Source: Xanthobacteraceae bacterium
GTDB taxonomy: Bacteria > Pseudomonadota > Alphaproteobacteria > Rhizobiales > Xanthobacteraceae
Direction: 5' to 3'
NCBI GenBank assembly: GCA_019746135.1
Contig: JAIESI010000054.1
Location: 25,740 to 89,739, forward strand
DNA: 64,000 bases
The position numbers and the translations under genes are program-made. The notes under the pieces were generated by a model. The model was not told the origin of the DNA, did no database searches, and saw only the letters and a list, made by a program, of their open reading frames with translations. Position 1 is the first letter of the stretch. Every line of letters begins with the position of its first letter. Of this stretch, positions 18,576 through 27,908 are shown piece after piece.

Positions 18576-19657
18576 CGCAGCTTGAGGGTGGCGAGGCCTG
18601 CCAGCGCCAGCACGATGGCGATGATCCAGAACCGGATCACGATCTGCGACTCGGTCCAGCCGAGCTGCTCGAAGTGGTGATGGATCGGCGCCATCTTGAA
18701 CACGCGCTTGCCGGTCAGCTTGAACGACACGACCTGCACGATCACCGATACCGCCTCCAGCACGAACAGCCCGCCGATGATCGCCAGCGCGATCTCGTGC
18801 TTGGTCGCAACCGCGACCGAGCCGATCAGCCCGCCGAGCGCGAGCGAGCCGGTGTCGCCCATGAAGATCGAGGCCGGCGGCGCGTTGAACCAGAGAAAGC
18901 CCAGCCCGGCACCGATCACCGCGCCGCACAGAACGGCCAGTTCGCCGACGCCGGGCACGAAATGGATCTGCAGGTAGTCGGCGAACACCGCGTTGCCGAC
19001 GAGATAGGAGATGCCGACGAAGCTTGCCGCGGCGATCATCACCGGGCCGATGGCGAGGCCGTCGAGGCCGTCGGTCAGGTTCACCGCATTGCCCGCGCCG
19101 ACGATGATGAAGGCGGCGAATATCGGGAAGAACCAGCTGAGATTGATCACTGCTTCCTTGAACACCGGGATGGTGAGCGAGGTGGCAAAGCTGCCGCGGC
19201 CGAGGCTGGCAAAGGCGATGCAGGCGGCCAGTGCGATCAAGGCCTCGAACAAAAGCCTGAGCTTGCCGGCAAAGCCCGAGTGCGACTGCCGCGTCACCTT
19301 CAGATAATCGTCGTAGAAGCCGACCAGGCCGAAGCCGAGCGTCACCGCCAGAACGATCCAGACATAGGGGTTGCGCGGATTGGCCCACAGCACGGTCGCC
19401 ACGACGATGCCGAGCAGGATCATCAGCCCGCCCATGGTCGGCGTGCCGGCCTTGGCGACGATATGCGACTTGGGCCCGTCGGCGCGGATCGGCTGGCCCT
19501 TGCCCTGGCGCAGCCGCAGATGGTCGATGATCCACGGCCCGAACATGAAGACGAACACCAGCGCGGTGATCAACGAGCCCGCGGTCCGCACCGTCAGGTA
19601 GCGGAACACGTTGAAGAACGAGAGCGTGCTGGAAAAGTCGGCCAACCAATAAAGCAT
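18572..19657 (-). CDS. mraY: Phospho-N-acetylmuramoyl-pentapeptide transferase MraY
   Basis: Polytopic inner-membrane enzyme that moves phospho-MurNAc-pentapeptide from UDP to undecaprenyl phosphate, giving lipid I. 361 residues, about ten transmembrane helices. Motifs: [58 protein letters not shown], and [14 protein letters not shown]. The start ATG 19657 matches the family opening MLYWLADF. It follows murF by 20 bp and overlaps murD by 4 bp. Confidence 0.98.
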   Translation of the reverse strand: MLYWLADFSSTLSFFNVFRYLTVRTAGSLITALVFVFMFGPWIIDHLRLRQGKGQPIRADGPKSHIVAKAGTPTMGGLMILLGIVVATVLWANPRNPYVWIVLAVTLGFGLVGFYDDYLKVTRQSHSGFAGKLRLLFEALIALAACIAFASLGRGSFATSLTIPVFKEAVINLSWFFPIFAAFIIVGAGNAVNLTDGLDGLAIGPVMIAAASFVGISYLVGNAVFADYLQIHFVPGVGELAVLCGAVIGAGLGFLWFNAPPASIFMGDTGSLALGGLIGSVAVATKHEIALAIIGGLFVLEAVSVIVQVVSFKLTGKRVFKMAPIHHHFEQLGWTESQIVIRFWIIAIVLALAGLATLKLR

Positions 19658-19677
19658 CGGATCAACCTTGTGGCACT

Positions 19678-21120
19678 TCAGCCTTGTGCGGCAGCCGCCG
19701 GGCGGTCGCCGTGCGAGGAAAACTGACGAACGAGCGCCTTGACGATCGGGCCCATCTTCGAGCCGAGCGAGCCCTTGATCATCACCGCGTCGCCGGCGCG
19801 CACCGCGCCAAGCACCTCCGCCTCGAGCGACGCAGATGTGTCGGCATAGCCGCCCTTGCGGCTGGAGGGAAGAGCCTCCCACAGCCCGCGATAGAGCGGA
19901 CCGGCGCAGAACACCAGATCGACGGCGTTCCCGGTGATCGCCGCAGCGAGCCCGCTGTGCAACTCCGCGCCGCGCGGCCCGAGCTCCAGCATCTCGCCCA
20001 GCACCGCGATGCGCCGTCCGCGCGGGCCGATCGGCGCCTGGCCGAGCAGCGCGAGCGCCGCCCGCATCGAGGCGGGATTGGCGTTGTAGCTCTCGTCGAT
20101 CAGCAGCGCCTGTCCGCCCGGGACGTCCAGCGTCTGCCGCGCGCCGCGGCCGCTCGGCGGCGCAAGCTCGGCAAGCGCCAGCGCCGAGATCGCGAGATCG
20201 GCACCGGCAAGCGTCGCCGCAGCGAGCACCGCGAGCGAGTTCTGCACGACATGGCGGCCCGGCGCGCCGAGCTTGTAGGTCACGTCATGACCGAGAATGC
20301 GCGCCTGCACGGTCGAGGAACCAGGCTGCAGCGCGAACTTGATCAGCCGCGCGTCGGCCTTGGCGTTTTCGCCGAACGAGACGATGCGGCCGACGTTCGC
20401 GCCCTTCGCCTGTTTCTCCAGGCGGGCGAAATGCGGATTGTCGCGGTTGATGACGGCCGCGCCACCCGGCTCGATACCCTGGAAGATCTCGGCCTTGGCG
20501 TCGGCGATCGCCTCGACCGAGGGAAAGAACTCCAGATGCACCGGCTCGATGGTGGTGATGATCGCCACATGCGGCCGCACGAGCTTCGTCAGCGGCGCGA
20601 TCTCGCCCGCATGGTTCATGCCCATCTCGAGCACGGCGTAGCGCGCGCTTTCCGGGCAGCGCGCCAGCGACAGCGGCACGCCCCAATGATTGTTGTAGGA
20701 GGCCGCCGACGCATGCGTCTCGCCTTCCTTCGACAGCGCAAGCCGCAGCGCCTCCTTGGTGCCGGTCTTGCCGACCGAGCCGGTGACGCCGACGAACCTA
20801 GCCTTGCTGCGCGCGCGCGAGGCACGCGCCAGCGCAATCAGGCCTTCCAGCACGTCCGGCACCACGAGCAGCGGCGCATCCTTGGGAAATTCATTGCGCT
20901 TGCCCGCCGCGACGACGGCAAGGCCGGCATTCTTCTTCAGAGCCGCCTCGACGAACTCGTGCCCGTCGCGCGCGTCGCCCTTGATCGCGAAGAACGCCTC
21001 GCCCGGCGCGATCGTGCGCGTGTCAATCGACAGCCCGGTGATGCCGGACGGCAGCGCGCCGTGCTTCCCGGCGCCCATCGCCTTCGCCATCGCCTCGACC
21101 GTCCACAGCGGCGCGCTCAT
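19678..21120 (-). CDS. murF: UDP-N-acetylmuramoyl-tripeptide--D-alanyl-D-alanine ligase MurF
   Basis: Last cytoplasmic Mur ligase, adding D-Ala-D-Ala. 480 residues. Family opening [13 protein letters not shown] with [23 protein letters not shown] loop [49 protein letters not shown] in the C-terminal part. ATG 21120 is the natural start; the open frame upstream of it runs through a repeat. A 202-bp palindromic repeat separates it from murE, so the operon is not as tight here as elsewhere. Confidence 0.97.
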   Translation of the reverse strand: MSAPLWTVEAMAKAMGAGKHGALPSGITGLSIDTRTIAPGEAFFAIKGDARDGHEFVEAALKKNAGLAVVAAGKRNEFPKDAPLLVVPDVLEGLIALARASRARSKARFVGVTGSVGKTGTKEALRLALSKEGETHASAASYNNHWGVPLSLARCPESARYAVLEMGMNHAGEIAPLTKLVRPHVAIITTIEPVHLEFFPSVEAIADAKAEIFQGIEPGGAAVINRDNPHFARLEKQAKGANVGRIVSFGENAKADARLIKFALQPGSSTVQARILGHDVTYKLGAPGRHVVQNSLAVLAAATLAGADLAISALALAELAPPSGRGARQTLDVPGGQALLIDESYNANPASMRAALALLGQAPIGPRGRRIAVLGEMLELGPRGAELHSGLAAAITGNAVDLVFCAGPLYRGLWEALPSSRKGGYADTSASLEAEVLGAVRAGDAVMIKGSLGSKMGPIVKALVRQFSSHGDRPAAAAQG

Positions 21121-21129
21121 ACGATCTCT

Positions 21130-21308
21130 CCGCCTCGAGTCCCGGATGCAGTGCAGCATGAGCGTGCAACGCGAATGATGCACTGCTGATCCGGGACCGT
21201 ACCGAATTCGGAATCCGGAACGGTCCCGGGTCTGCAGCGCACCACCATAGCGCGTCGAAGACGCGCGTGACCGCGCTTGTGGTGCTGCGCTGCGCCCGGG
21301 ACACAAGT
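21130..21308. repeat. Palindromic intergenic repeat between murE and murF
   Basis: Two hyphenated palindromes sit back to back. The first runs from GTCCCGGATGCAGTGCA (near 21137) to TGCACTGCTGATCCGGGAC (near 21199). The second runs from GGTCCCGGGTCTGCAGCGC to GCTGCGCTGCGCCCGGGAC. Inside the second, positions 21245-21268 are identical (as reverse complement) to 34061-34084 in another intergenic repeat of this window. This marks a dispersed multi-copy family. No open frame here is credible. Confidence 0.7.
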
Positions 21309-21322
21309 TGCAACGACGCGGC

Positions 21323-22777
21323 TCATGCCACCTTCTCCCGCAATGCCGCCTCGACCTCGTCGTGATCGCTGAATTCGAGCACGCGGTCGCCGATGATCTG
21401 ACCGCTTTCGTGTCCCTTGCCCGCAATCAACAGCACGTCGCCGCGCTCAAGTGACGCAACCGAGCGGCGGATTGCCTCACGGCGGTCGCCGATCTCGGAC
21501 GCGCCGGGCGCCGCCGCGAGAATCGCCGCGCGGATTTTCTCCGGCTGCTCGTTGCGCGGATTGTCGTCGGTGACGATCACCCGGTCGGCATGCTGGGCGG
21601 CGATTGCACCCATCAGCGGCCGCTTGCCGGCGTCGCGGTTGCCGCCCGCGCCGAACACCACGATCAGGTTCCGCTTCACGTAAGGCCGCAGGGCCGCGAG
21701 CGCCTTCTCCAGCGCGTCGGGCTTGTGGGCGTAATCGACAAAGATCGGCGCGCCGTTGCGCTCGCCGACCAGATCGAGCCGGCCCTTCGCGCCCTTGAGC
21801 GACGACAGCGATGCGAACACCGCGCCGGGCTCGCCGCCGGTCGCGATCACGAGGCCCGCCGACACCAGCGCATTCTCGACCTGAAACGCGCCGACCAGCG
21901 GCAGCTTCAGCGACCAGGTCTTGCCGCCATGCTCCAGCGTCAGCCGCTGGGCAAAGCCGTCGATCGCGGTTTCCACCAGGCGGATGCCGTCGCCCTTCCG
22001 GCCGACGGTGATGAGCTTCAGCCCGCGCTTCTTGGCCGCCGCCACCGCCGCATCGCTGTGCTCGTGATCGACGTCGATCACCGCGCTGCCGCCATCGACC
22101 ACCAGAGCCTCGAACAGGCGCAGCTTGGCGGCCAGATAGGCCTCGACGCTCGGATGGTAGTCGAGATGATCGCGGCTCAGGTTGGTGAAACCGGCCGCCG
22201 CGACCCGCACGCCGTCGAGCCGGTGCTGATCGAGGCCGTGCGACGACGCCTCCATCGCCAGATGGGTGACGCCTTCGTCGAAAAGCTCGTTCAGCGTGCG
22301 GTGCAAGCCGACCGGATCGGGCGTGGTCAGCGAGCCGTAAATCTCTTTCTTCGGCGTCACCACGCCGATGGTGCCGAGGCTTGCCGCCTCGTGGCCGAGC
22401 GCCACCCAGATCTGCCGCGTGAAGGCGGCCACCGAGGTCTTGCCGCTGGTGCCGGTCACGGCGGCGATCACCTTGGGCTGCTTCGGATAGAAGCGCGACG
22501 CGGCCATGGCCAGCGCCCGCCGTGCATTCGCCACCGGCACGAACGCTGTTCCGCCCGGCAGCGGCGCTTGCGGGGCTTTCTCGCCGACGACCGCGGCAGC
22601 GCCCGCCTGCGCCGCCTGAGCGGCGTAGACCATCCCGTCGGCCTTGGTGCCCGGAACCGCGACGAACGCAAAGCCGCGCTTCACCGCGCGGCTGTCCGCG
22701 GTAATGCCGGTCGCCTCGATCGCGCCGGTGCGCGCATCGAGCGAAGCCTGGTCGGTCAGCAGATCGGAAAGCTTCAT
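21323..22777 (-). CDS. murE: UDP-N-acetylmuramoyl-L-alanyl-D-glutamate--2,6-diaminopimelate ligase MurE
   Basis: Third Mur ligase. 484 residues. ATP loop AVTGTSGKTSVAAFTRQI; THLAMEASSHGLDQHRLDGV; NLSRDHLDYH; FVDYAHKPDALEKAL. The DDNPRNEQ motif is the signature of meso-diaminopimelate-specific MurE, so the peptidoglycan should be the A1-gamma mDAP type. Start ATG 22777 (MKLSDLLTD) fits the family; an in-frame start at 22810 adds 11 unlikely residues. It follows ftsI by 116 bp. Confidence 0.97.
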   Translation of the reverse strand: MKLSDLLTDQASLDARTGAIEATGITADSRAVKRGFAFVAVPGTKADGMVYAAQAAQAGAAAVVGEKAPQAPLPGGTAFVPVANARRALAMAASRFYPKQPKVIAAVTGTSGKTSVAAFTRQIWVALGHEAASLGTIGVVTPKKEIYGSLTTPDPVGLHRTLNELFDEGVTHLAMEASSHGLDQHRLDGVRVAAAGFTNLSRDHLDYHPSVEAYLAAKLRLFEALVVDGGSAVIDVDHEHSDAAVAAAKKRGLKLITVGRKGDGIRLVETAIDGFAQRLTLEHGGKTWSLKLPLVGAFQVENALVSAGLVIATGGEPGAVFASLSSLKGAKGRLDLVGERNGAPIFVDYAHKPDALEKALAALRPYVKRNLIVVFGAGGNRDAGKRPLMGAIAAQHADRVIVTDDNPRNEQPEKIRAAILAAAPGASEIGDRREAIRRSVASLERGDVLLIAGKGHESGQIIGDRVLEFSDHDEVEAALREKVA

Positions 22778-22893
22778 CGTCGCCGCTTGAGTGAAACGTG
22801 GCGGTGCCACAGCACGCCTTCGCCCGCAAGAGGCGATGGCGGCGGGCCGGTTATGACACGACCGAGCCCCGCTTCACGACCCTATTCCCACGC

Positions 22894-24687
22894 CTATTGC
22901 TTGACCTTGGCCAAAATAAGCTGGTCCGCGGGCGGCATGTCGAGGCGCGGCTCGATGCCGAGCAGCGGCGCGATTCGGGCGATCACCTTGCCCGCGGTGG
23001 GTGCCGCGTTCCAGCCGGAGGTTGCATAGCCGTGCGTCTCCGGCAGGCCCTGCGGCTCGTCGAGCATGATCAGGAGCTGATAGCGCGGCTTGTCGGCGGG
23101 CAGGATCGCGGTGAAGCTCGTCAACAGCTTGTTCTTGGAATAGCGGCCGTTGACCACCTTTTCCGAGGTGCCGGTCTTGCCGCCGACGTAATAACCCTTC
23201 ACCTCGGCCTTGGTCGCGGTGCCCTTCTCGGCGTTGAGCCGCATGATGTAGCGCATCTTGTCGCTGGTCTCAGGCTTGACGACCTGCTTGGCAAGCTTCA
23301 TCGCCTCTTCGCGCGAACGCTTCATGAAGGTCGGCGGGATGAGATGGCCGCCGTTGACCAGCGCATTGATGCCGGCCACCGCCTGCAGCGGCGCAACCGA
23401 CAGGCCGTGGCCGAAGGCGATGGTCACGGTGTTCAGCTCGCCCCAGCGTTTGGGAACGATCGGCTCGGCGCTTTCCGGCAGCTCGGTGCGCAGCCGGTCG
23501 AGCTGGCCGAGCTTCTTCAGGAACCACTTGTGGTGCTCGACGCCGAGGCCGAGCGCCAGCCGCGCGGTGCCGATGTTGGACGAGTAGATGAACACCTCGG
23601 ACAGCGACAGCACCCGGTTCTTGCCGTGATAGTCGCCGATGCTGAACTTGCCGTAGCGCAGCGAGCCGCGCGCATCCACCATCGAGTTCAGATTGTATTT
23701 GCCCGAGTCGAGCGCCATCGCCAGCGTCAGCGCCTTGAAGGTCGAGCCCATCTCGAACACGCCGGTGGTCAGGCGGTTGATGCGCAGCGGGTCGTTGGCC
23801 TGCTGCGGGCTGTTGGGGTCGTAGTCGGGCAGCGACACCATCGCGACGATCTCGCCGGTGTCGCAATCCACCACGAGGCCGGCCGCGGCCTTGACCTTGA
23901 ACTTGATCGCGGCGGCAATCAGCTCGTCGCGCAGCGCGTGCTGCACGCGAAGATCGACCGCAAGCTCCACCGGCTTCTGCAGCCGGTCGGTCGCGAGCCC
24001 CGCCATGTGCAGCGCCTGCAAGCCGTGGCCGTCGAGCCACTTCTCGATGCCGGCGATGCCCTGGTTGTCGATGTTGACGTGGCCGATCAGGTGCGAGACC
24101 TCGGCGCTGTTCGGATAGACCCGCTTGTTCTCGGCGAGGAAGCCCACGCCCGGCAGGCCGAGCCGGTAGATGTCGCGGCGCTGCTTGGTGGTGATCTCGC
24201 GCTTGAGCCAGACGAAGCCGCGCTTGGAGCCGAGCCGCTCGCGCAGCTCGCCGGCATCGAGGTCCGGCACCACCGCGGTCAGGAGCTCGGTCGCCTCGTC
24301 CACGTCGATCATGCGGCGCGGCTCGGCGAACAGCGACGGCGTGCGGACGTCGGTTGCGAGGATCAGGCCGTTGCGGTCGAGAACGTCGGGGCGCGCGGTC
24401 GCGACCGCGTCGCGCGCTGCCCCACGCCTGACGAAGTGGCTTTCCGGCACCACGGCAAACATCACGAGGCGGATCGCAATGATCGAATACACCGCACCGA
24501 ACGCGAGGATGGCGAGGCCGATGCGGGCCCGCGCCTTGGCGGTGCGGTCGACGTTGCGCCCGTAGAGCAGCGTCCGCATCATGCGGCGGCGCCAAGGCTC
24601 GGAGCGAGCCTCGGTCCGCGGCTGCGCGCGCCGCTCGGACGAGACCTGCTCAGGTGCCGGCATATCGGAATAGGTCTGCGCGTCCAT
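22894..24687 (-). CDS. ftsI: Septal penicillin-binding protein 3 (class B PBP, FtsI)
   Basis: Transpeptidase that cross-links septal peptidoglycan. 597 residues. Cytoplasmic tail, one transmembrane helix at about 56-79 (IGLAILAFGAVYSIIAIRLVMF), PBP dimer domain, then the transpeptidase with all three active-site motifs: STFK at 315-318, SSN at 369-371 and KTGT at 504-507. The N-terminal cytoplasmic extension of about 50 residues is longer than in E. coli but common in Rhizobiales. It starts 5 bp after the ftsL stop. Confidence 0.97.
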   Translation of the reverse strand: MDAQTYSDMPAPEQVSSERRAQPRTEARSEPWRRRMMRTLLYGRNVDRTAKARARIGLAILAFGAVYSIIAIRLVMFAVVPESHFVRRGAARDAVATARPDVLDRNGLILATDVRTPSLFAEPRRMIDVDEATELLTAVVPDLDAGELRERLGSKRGFVWLKREITTKQRRDIYRLGLPGVGFLAENKRVYPNSAEVSHLIGHVNIDNQGIAGIEKWLDGHGLQALHMAGLATDRLQKPVELAVDLRVQHALRDELIAAAIKFKVKAAAGLVVDCDTGEIVAMVSLPDYDPNSPQQANDPLRINRLTTGVFEMGSTFKALTLAMALDSGKYNLNSMVDARGSLRYGKFSIGDYHGKNRVLSLSEVFIYSSNIGTARLALGLGVEHHKWFLKKLGQLDRLRTELPESAEPIVPKRWGELNTVTIAFGHGLSVAPLQAVAGINALVNGGHLIPPTFMKRSREEAMKLAKQVVKPETSDKMRYIMRLNAEKGTATKAEVKGYYVGGKTGTSEKVVNGRYSKNKLLTSFTAILPADKPRYQLLIMLDEPQGLPETHGYATSGWNAAPTAGKVIARIAPLLGIEPRLDMPPADQLILAKVKQ

Positions 24688-24692
24688 CCCGC

Positions 24693-25130
24693 CTATCTCT
24701 GCTCTGCCTTTTGATCGGTCTTTTGCTCGGGCTTTTGCTCAGTCTTTGGCTCGAGCTTTTTTTTGGGCTTGGCCGGCACGCTGCCGGTCCGGGTGATGTC
24801 CGGATTCTCGATGATCACGGCGATCGCGTCGGCGGCCTCCGGCGACACCAGGGAGGGCGGTTTGTCCGGCAGGCCCTGGAGCGCGTCGAACTGCGTCGCT
24901 TCCGCCGGGCGAAGCTGAAGATGGCGGCGTGACAGGCTCTGGATGCGCGCGGGGTTGTCGAGCGTCGCCCATTCGGCGCGGAGGGCCGCGATCGCATCGC
25001 GCTCGCGGCGGACGTCGACCCGCATCTTGGCGACGCGCTCGGCCCGCAGCGTCGACTCGAACTTGATCTCGTAGACATAGGCCGCGGCCGCCACGAGCAG
25101 GATCAGCGCGCAGAAGTGCAGGATGCGCAT
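24693..25130 (-). CDS. ftsL: Cell division protein FtsL
   Basis: Small bitopic divisome protein that partners FtsB and FtsQ. 145 residues: one N-terminal transmembrane helix (ILHFCALILLVAAAAYVYEI, residues 2-21), then a heptad-rich coiled coil (TLRAERVAKMRVDVRRERDAI) and the LDNPARIQSLSRRHLQLRP segment typical of alphaproteobacterial FtsL. The C-terminus is a low-complexity run of short Lys/Glu/Pro/Gln units (EQKPEQKTDQKAEQ), possibly variable between strains. It starts 2 bp after the rsmH stop and ends 5 bp before ftsI. Confidence 0.9.
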   Translation of the reverse strand: MRILHFCALILLVAAAAYVYEIKFESTLRAERVAKMRVDVRRERDAIAALRAEWATLDNPARIQSLSRRHLQLRPAEATQFDALQGLPDKPPSLVSPEAADAIAVIIENPDITRTGSVPAKPKKKLEPKTEQKPEQKTDQKAEQR

Positions 25131-25132
25131 GC

Positions 25133-26164
25133 TCAGCCTCCCCTCATGACGTCATCGAGGGACGGCAGGCGCGGCAGGAGTTGCGCCGGATCGAAATCGC
25201 GCGGCGGCGCGGCGGTGCGCTCGGCGGCGCGGAGCTTGGCGGAGCGGGCGCGCGGATTGGCGGCGATTTCGGCGGCATCGGCAACGATCGGACGCCGGTT
25301 CACCAGCGCGAAGGTCGGCGTTTCCGCCTCGACCTCCGGCATATGCCGCGAAACATTGACCGTGCGGCTGCGTTCGGCCAGGAACGTCTTGACGATGCGG
25401 TCCTCGAGCGAATGAAAGCTCACCACCGCGAGCCGGCCGGAGGGCTTCAAAATCCGCTCGGCTGCGGCCAGAGCCTCCGCAAGCTCGTTCAATTCCTCGT
25501 TCACGAACATCCGCAGCGCCTGGAACGTGCGCGTCGCCGGATGAATCTGTCCCGGCCGCGCGTGCACCACGCGCTCGACGATGCCGGCGAGCGACCGGGT
25601 GGTTTCAATCGGCGCCTGCTTGCGCGCCGCAACGATGGCGCGAGCGACCGCGCGGGAGTGCCGCTCCTCGCCGAGCTGGAAGATGATATCGGCAAGGTCG
25701 CGCTCGGATGCGCGTGCGATGACGTCGGCCGCGCTCGGCCCCTCGCCGCCCATCCGCATGTCGAGCGGACCGTCGAGCCGGAACGAGAAGCCGCGCTCCG
25801 CCTCGTCGAGCTGCATGGACGACACGCCGATGTCCAGCACGACGCCGTCCACCTGCTCGTGTCCGAATTTCTTGGCGACCTCGTCGAGCGCGGAGAAGCG
25901 CTCCTCGACCACGGTCAGGCGGCCGTTCGCGGCGGCGACCAGATCGGCGCTTGCCGCCACCGCGCTCTGATCGCGGTCGATCGCAACGACTTGGGTGCCG
26001 GCTGCTTCAAGAATCGCGCGGCTGTAGCCGCCCGCGCCGAACGTGCCGTCGATATAGATGCCGCCGTCGCGCAGGTTCAACGCGTCAAGCGCGGCGCGCC
26101 CGAGCACGGGAACATGACGGGCCGGTCCGCCAGCGACAGACGAGCCGTCGCTGCCCGCCATCAT
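25133..26164 (-). CDS. rsmH: 16S rRNA (cytosine(1402)-N4)-methyltransferase RsmH (MraW)
   Basis: SAM-dependent enzyme that methylates N4 of C1402 in the ribosomal P site; typically the first or second gene of dcw clusters. 343 residues. Motifs: [29 protein letters not shown] (SAM loop), [42 protein letters not shown] and [13 protein letters not shown]. Two consecutive ATGs (26164, 26161) may serve as start. A 50-codon open frame upstream ends with TGA overlapping this ATGATG. The mraZ gene that usually precedes rsmH is not in the window. Confidence 0.96.
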   Translation of the reverse strand: MMAGSDGSSVAGGPARHVPVLGRAALDALNLRDGGIYIDGTFGAGGYSRAILEAAGTQVVAIDRDQSAVAASADLVAAANGRLTVVEERFSALDEVAKKFGHEQVDGVVLDIGVSSMQLDEAERGFSFRLDGPLDMRMGGEGPSAADVIARASERDLADIIFQLGEERHSRAVARAIVAARKQAPIETTRSLAGIVERVVHARPGQIHPATRTFQALRMFVNEELNELAEALAAAERILKPSGRLAVVSFHSLEDRIVKTFLAERSRTVNVSRHMPEVEAETPTFALVNRRPIVADAAEIAANPRARSAKLRAAERTAAPPRDFDPAQLLPRLPSLDDVMRGG

Positions 26165-26313
26165 TCCCGTGCCCCGAGCGGGCCTTCCGCCGCTCTCTCG
26201 GAACCCGGCCGCCCCACAGGCGCGCACACCCCCGCGGTGGCCCCCGCGTTGTGCGCCCCACCTCGGCCAGGCTCCCAGATCGGAAACGTGGAATTCACCA
26301 CGAAGCGCTCCAT
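26161..26313 (-). CDS. Possible leader peptide or mraZ remnant upstream of rsmH
   Basis: A 50-codon frame starts at ATG 26313 ([16 protein letters not shown]...) and ends with a TGA overlapping the rsmH ATGATG, as a translationally coupled leader would. The opening M-E-R-F-x-x-N-x-T resembles, from memory, the start of rhizobial MraZ (MDRF-x-SN-x-TN), and mraZ is missing from its normal place here. After residue 12 no MraZ likeness is visible and composition becomes Gly/Ala/Arg-rich. It may be a decayed mraZ start, a leader peptide, or chance. Confidence 0.25.
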   Translation of the reverse strand: MERFVVNSTFPIWEPGRGGAHNAGATAGVCAPVGRPGSERAAEGPLGARE

Positions 26314-26437
26314 AGGCCTTGCAGCTCAACATGTTACGCCCGGCGTCCGGAGTTGCTGCGGTGATCATGGATGGCACGGGCGCAAAAACGGATAAGGCGC
26401 GAACGGCCCCTTGCCGGAACCGGTTCGCGATCAGGGA

Positions 26438-26457
26438 TTAACGCGGTTTAAGATTAA
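26438..26457. promoter_or_regulatory. Cluster of TTAA boxes upstream of rsmH, possible CtrA site
   Basis: Three TTAA words lie at 26438-26441, 26448-26451 and 26454-26457; the first two are 6 bp apart. CtrA, the alphaproteobacterial cell-cycle regulator, binds TTAA-N7-TTAA, so this is close but one base short in spacing. The 540-bp region 26165-26706 must carry the promoters of the dcw operon (minus) and the PRC-barrel gene (plus). Apart from this cluster and the short frame above I see nothing further. Confidence 0.3.
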
Positions 26458-26706
26458 GGAATCGTTTGCAATGCGAACGAATTCCCGGTGGCGCGACGGA
26501 ACCCGCAGCAGGGTGGAACTCACCACGCCGACAATGCGCTTGCCCCGGCGACGCGCGTTCCCCGAACGAACATGTCCACAAGCGCGCGGGTTCCAGCTTT
26601 GCGAGCTCCCGGAACATTCGCCAAGGACCGGACGTTGGCCTGCTGACGGGGGCTTCCGCTTCAAGGACGGGGGATCTCAATCCAAGTCCACTCCAGGAGG
26701 ATCCCA

Positions 26707-27300
26707 ATGCTGAAGAAACTGATGCTCACGACGGCGCTCACCGGTCTGGCGATCGGCGCAGCCGTCGCCGAAGGCACGCCACCTGCGCCCGATTCACCGA
26801 GCCCGCCGGCCGCGCAATCGTCGCCGCCTGCGATGCCTCCGGCCAAATCGCCTGAGATGACGTCGCCCGCGCCGAGCTCCTCGACCGCAGAGAGGTCGGG
26901 CGTGACCGCGCCGAGGTTCGTCAATTCGCAGCGCTCCGACCAATTCCTGGCGTCGAAGTTCAGGGGTATCGACGTGGTCGGCAACGACAACGAGAAGATC
27001 GGCGACGTGAGCGACATCCTGTTCGACAAGGATGGCAATATCCAAGCCTATGTGATCGGCGTCGGCGGCTTCCTCGGCATCGGCGCGAAGGACGTGGCGC
27101 TCGCCCCGGCCGCATTCCAGGTCGTGCCCGGCGACAAGTCGAAGAACGAGTCCGACAAGCTCAAGCTCGGCATGACCAAGGACGAGCTGAAGCAGGCCTC
27201 TACGTTCGAGCCGTACAAGGCGCCGAGCGCGACGACCGGCATGGGCGGCGGCGCGGGCTCGCGTCCGGCGGCCCCCGCTGGCGGCGGCATGGCACGGTAG
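26707..27300 (+). CDS. Secreted PRC-barrel domain protein
   Basis: 197 residues. A signal peptide (MLKKLMLTTALTGLAIGAAVA) is followed by a low-complexity Pro/Ser/Ala stretch to about residue 70. One PRC-barrel domain covers about 77-150 (FLASKFRGIDVVGNDNEKIG, DVSDILFDKDGNIQAYVIGV, FLGIGAKDVALAP). The C-terminus is Gly/Ala/Pro-rich. Exported PRC-barrel proteins of this form are common in Bradyrhizobium relatives; their function is not established, though stress and envelope roles are suggested. The start has a clear CCAGGAGG ribosome site. It is a single-gene unit, ended by the hairpin at 27346-27377. Confidence 0.85.
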   Translation: MLKKLMLTTALTGLAIGAAVAEGTPPAPDSPSPPAAQSSPPAMPPAKSPEMTSPAPSSSTAERSGVTAPRFVNSQRSDQFLASKFRGIDVVGNDNEKIGDVSDILFDKDGNIQAYVIGVGGFLGIGAKDVALAPAAFQVVPGDKSKNESDKLKLGMTKDELKQASTFEPYKAPSATTGMGGGAGSRPAAPAGGGMAR

Positions 27301-27345
27301 TCGGTAGCGTGCGTTGAGTTCGTCAGTCAGCGTTGAGTGCGTGCT

Positions 27346-27377
27346 GATCCAGGCCCTGGGAAACCGGGGCCTGGATC
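27346..27377 (+). terminator. Hairpin after the PRC-barrel gene
   Basis: Perfect 11-bp stem GATCCAGGCCC / GGGCCTGGATC with a 10-base loop, 45 bp past the stop. No T-tract follows, so termination strength is uncertain; in high-GC genomes such hairpins often act without one. Confidence 0.6.
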
Positions 27378-27447
27378 GCGCTTGCGGCCAGCGGCGTTTC
27401 CCCTGAACCGCACGCGGGCGTTGCCGGCGGTCGCACCCATTACGGAT

Positions 27448-27905
27448 TCACAATGTCAAACAGCTCAGCGGCCAAGCGTCAGCGCTCCGGGAAAAGCTTC
27501 GGCACCCGGCCGCCGTCCGATCTTGCCCGCTCAAACCAGAGCGAGGGGAGTAAAGCGCCACAAAGCGCTGGTGCGGAATCCGCCGCACCCATGGCCACCT
27601 TACGGTCAGGCCTGTCCCTTCAGCGGAAGGGACGCCGGCCCATGACGCGGGCCGGCGCGCCTTGCGGCGCTTCACCACGGTGTTCGTGAGACCTGGCCTC
27701 ACTACCTCGGGCCGTCGTTTGCCGCCCGGTTCGATACCGTCGACCGGTGGTCCAGCAGGCTCCCTGCGCACGGGTCGTAGTGCCCATAGAGCGGGGTCCG
27801 AGGCTTCCCGGGAGTCCGGCCGGCTGAGCCGGACCCGCAGGCGCACCGTTCCTGCCTCTGCCAAAACGGGAGCCACCCGGATGGCGCCCCTCAACAAGCA
27901 GGATA
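27448..27905 (-). ncRNA. Candidate structured RNA (no convincing coding frame)
   Basis: About 450 bases without a believable gene but with a run of perfect stems: 27554-27569 (5 bp), 27570-27589 (GGTGCGG/CCGCACC), 27614-27633 (GTCCCTTC/GAAGGGAC, 4-base loop), 27633-27657 (CGCCGGCCC/GGGCCGGCG) and 27814-27834 (GTCCGGC/GCCGGAC). The only promoter-like sequence nearby points leftwards (27912-27940) with a LexA-type box on it, so I assign the minus strand. Open frames of 106 and 149 codons exist on this strand but are Arg/Pro/Gly-rich, lack ribosome sites and look accidental. It is not tmRNA, 6S, SRP or RNase P RNA as far as I can tell. Confidence 0.35.
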
Positions 27906-27908
27906 AAA

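Noticed and set aside
22798..24714. A 638-codon plus-strand frame opposite ftsI
   Set aside because: Antisense shadow of a gene with all three penicillin-binding motifs.
26411..26713. A 100-codon plus-strand frame upstream of the PRC-barrel gene
   Set aside because: No ribosome site, Arg/Pro-rich, overlaps the promoter region and the next gene's ribosome site.
27448..27905. tmRNA, 6S RNA or SRP RNA as identity of the structured stretch
   Set aside because: I found no tag-peptide reading frame with tRNA-like ends, no 6S central bubble pattern and no SRP GGAA tetraloop domain. Left as an unnamed candidate.
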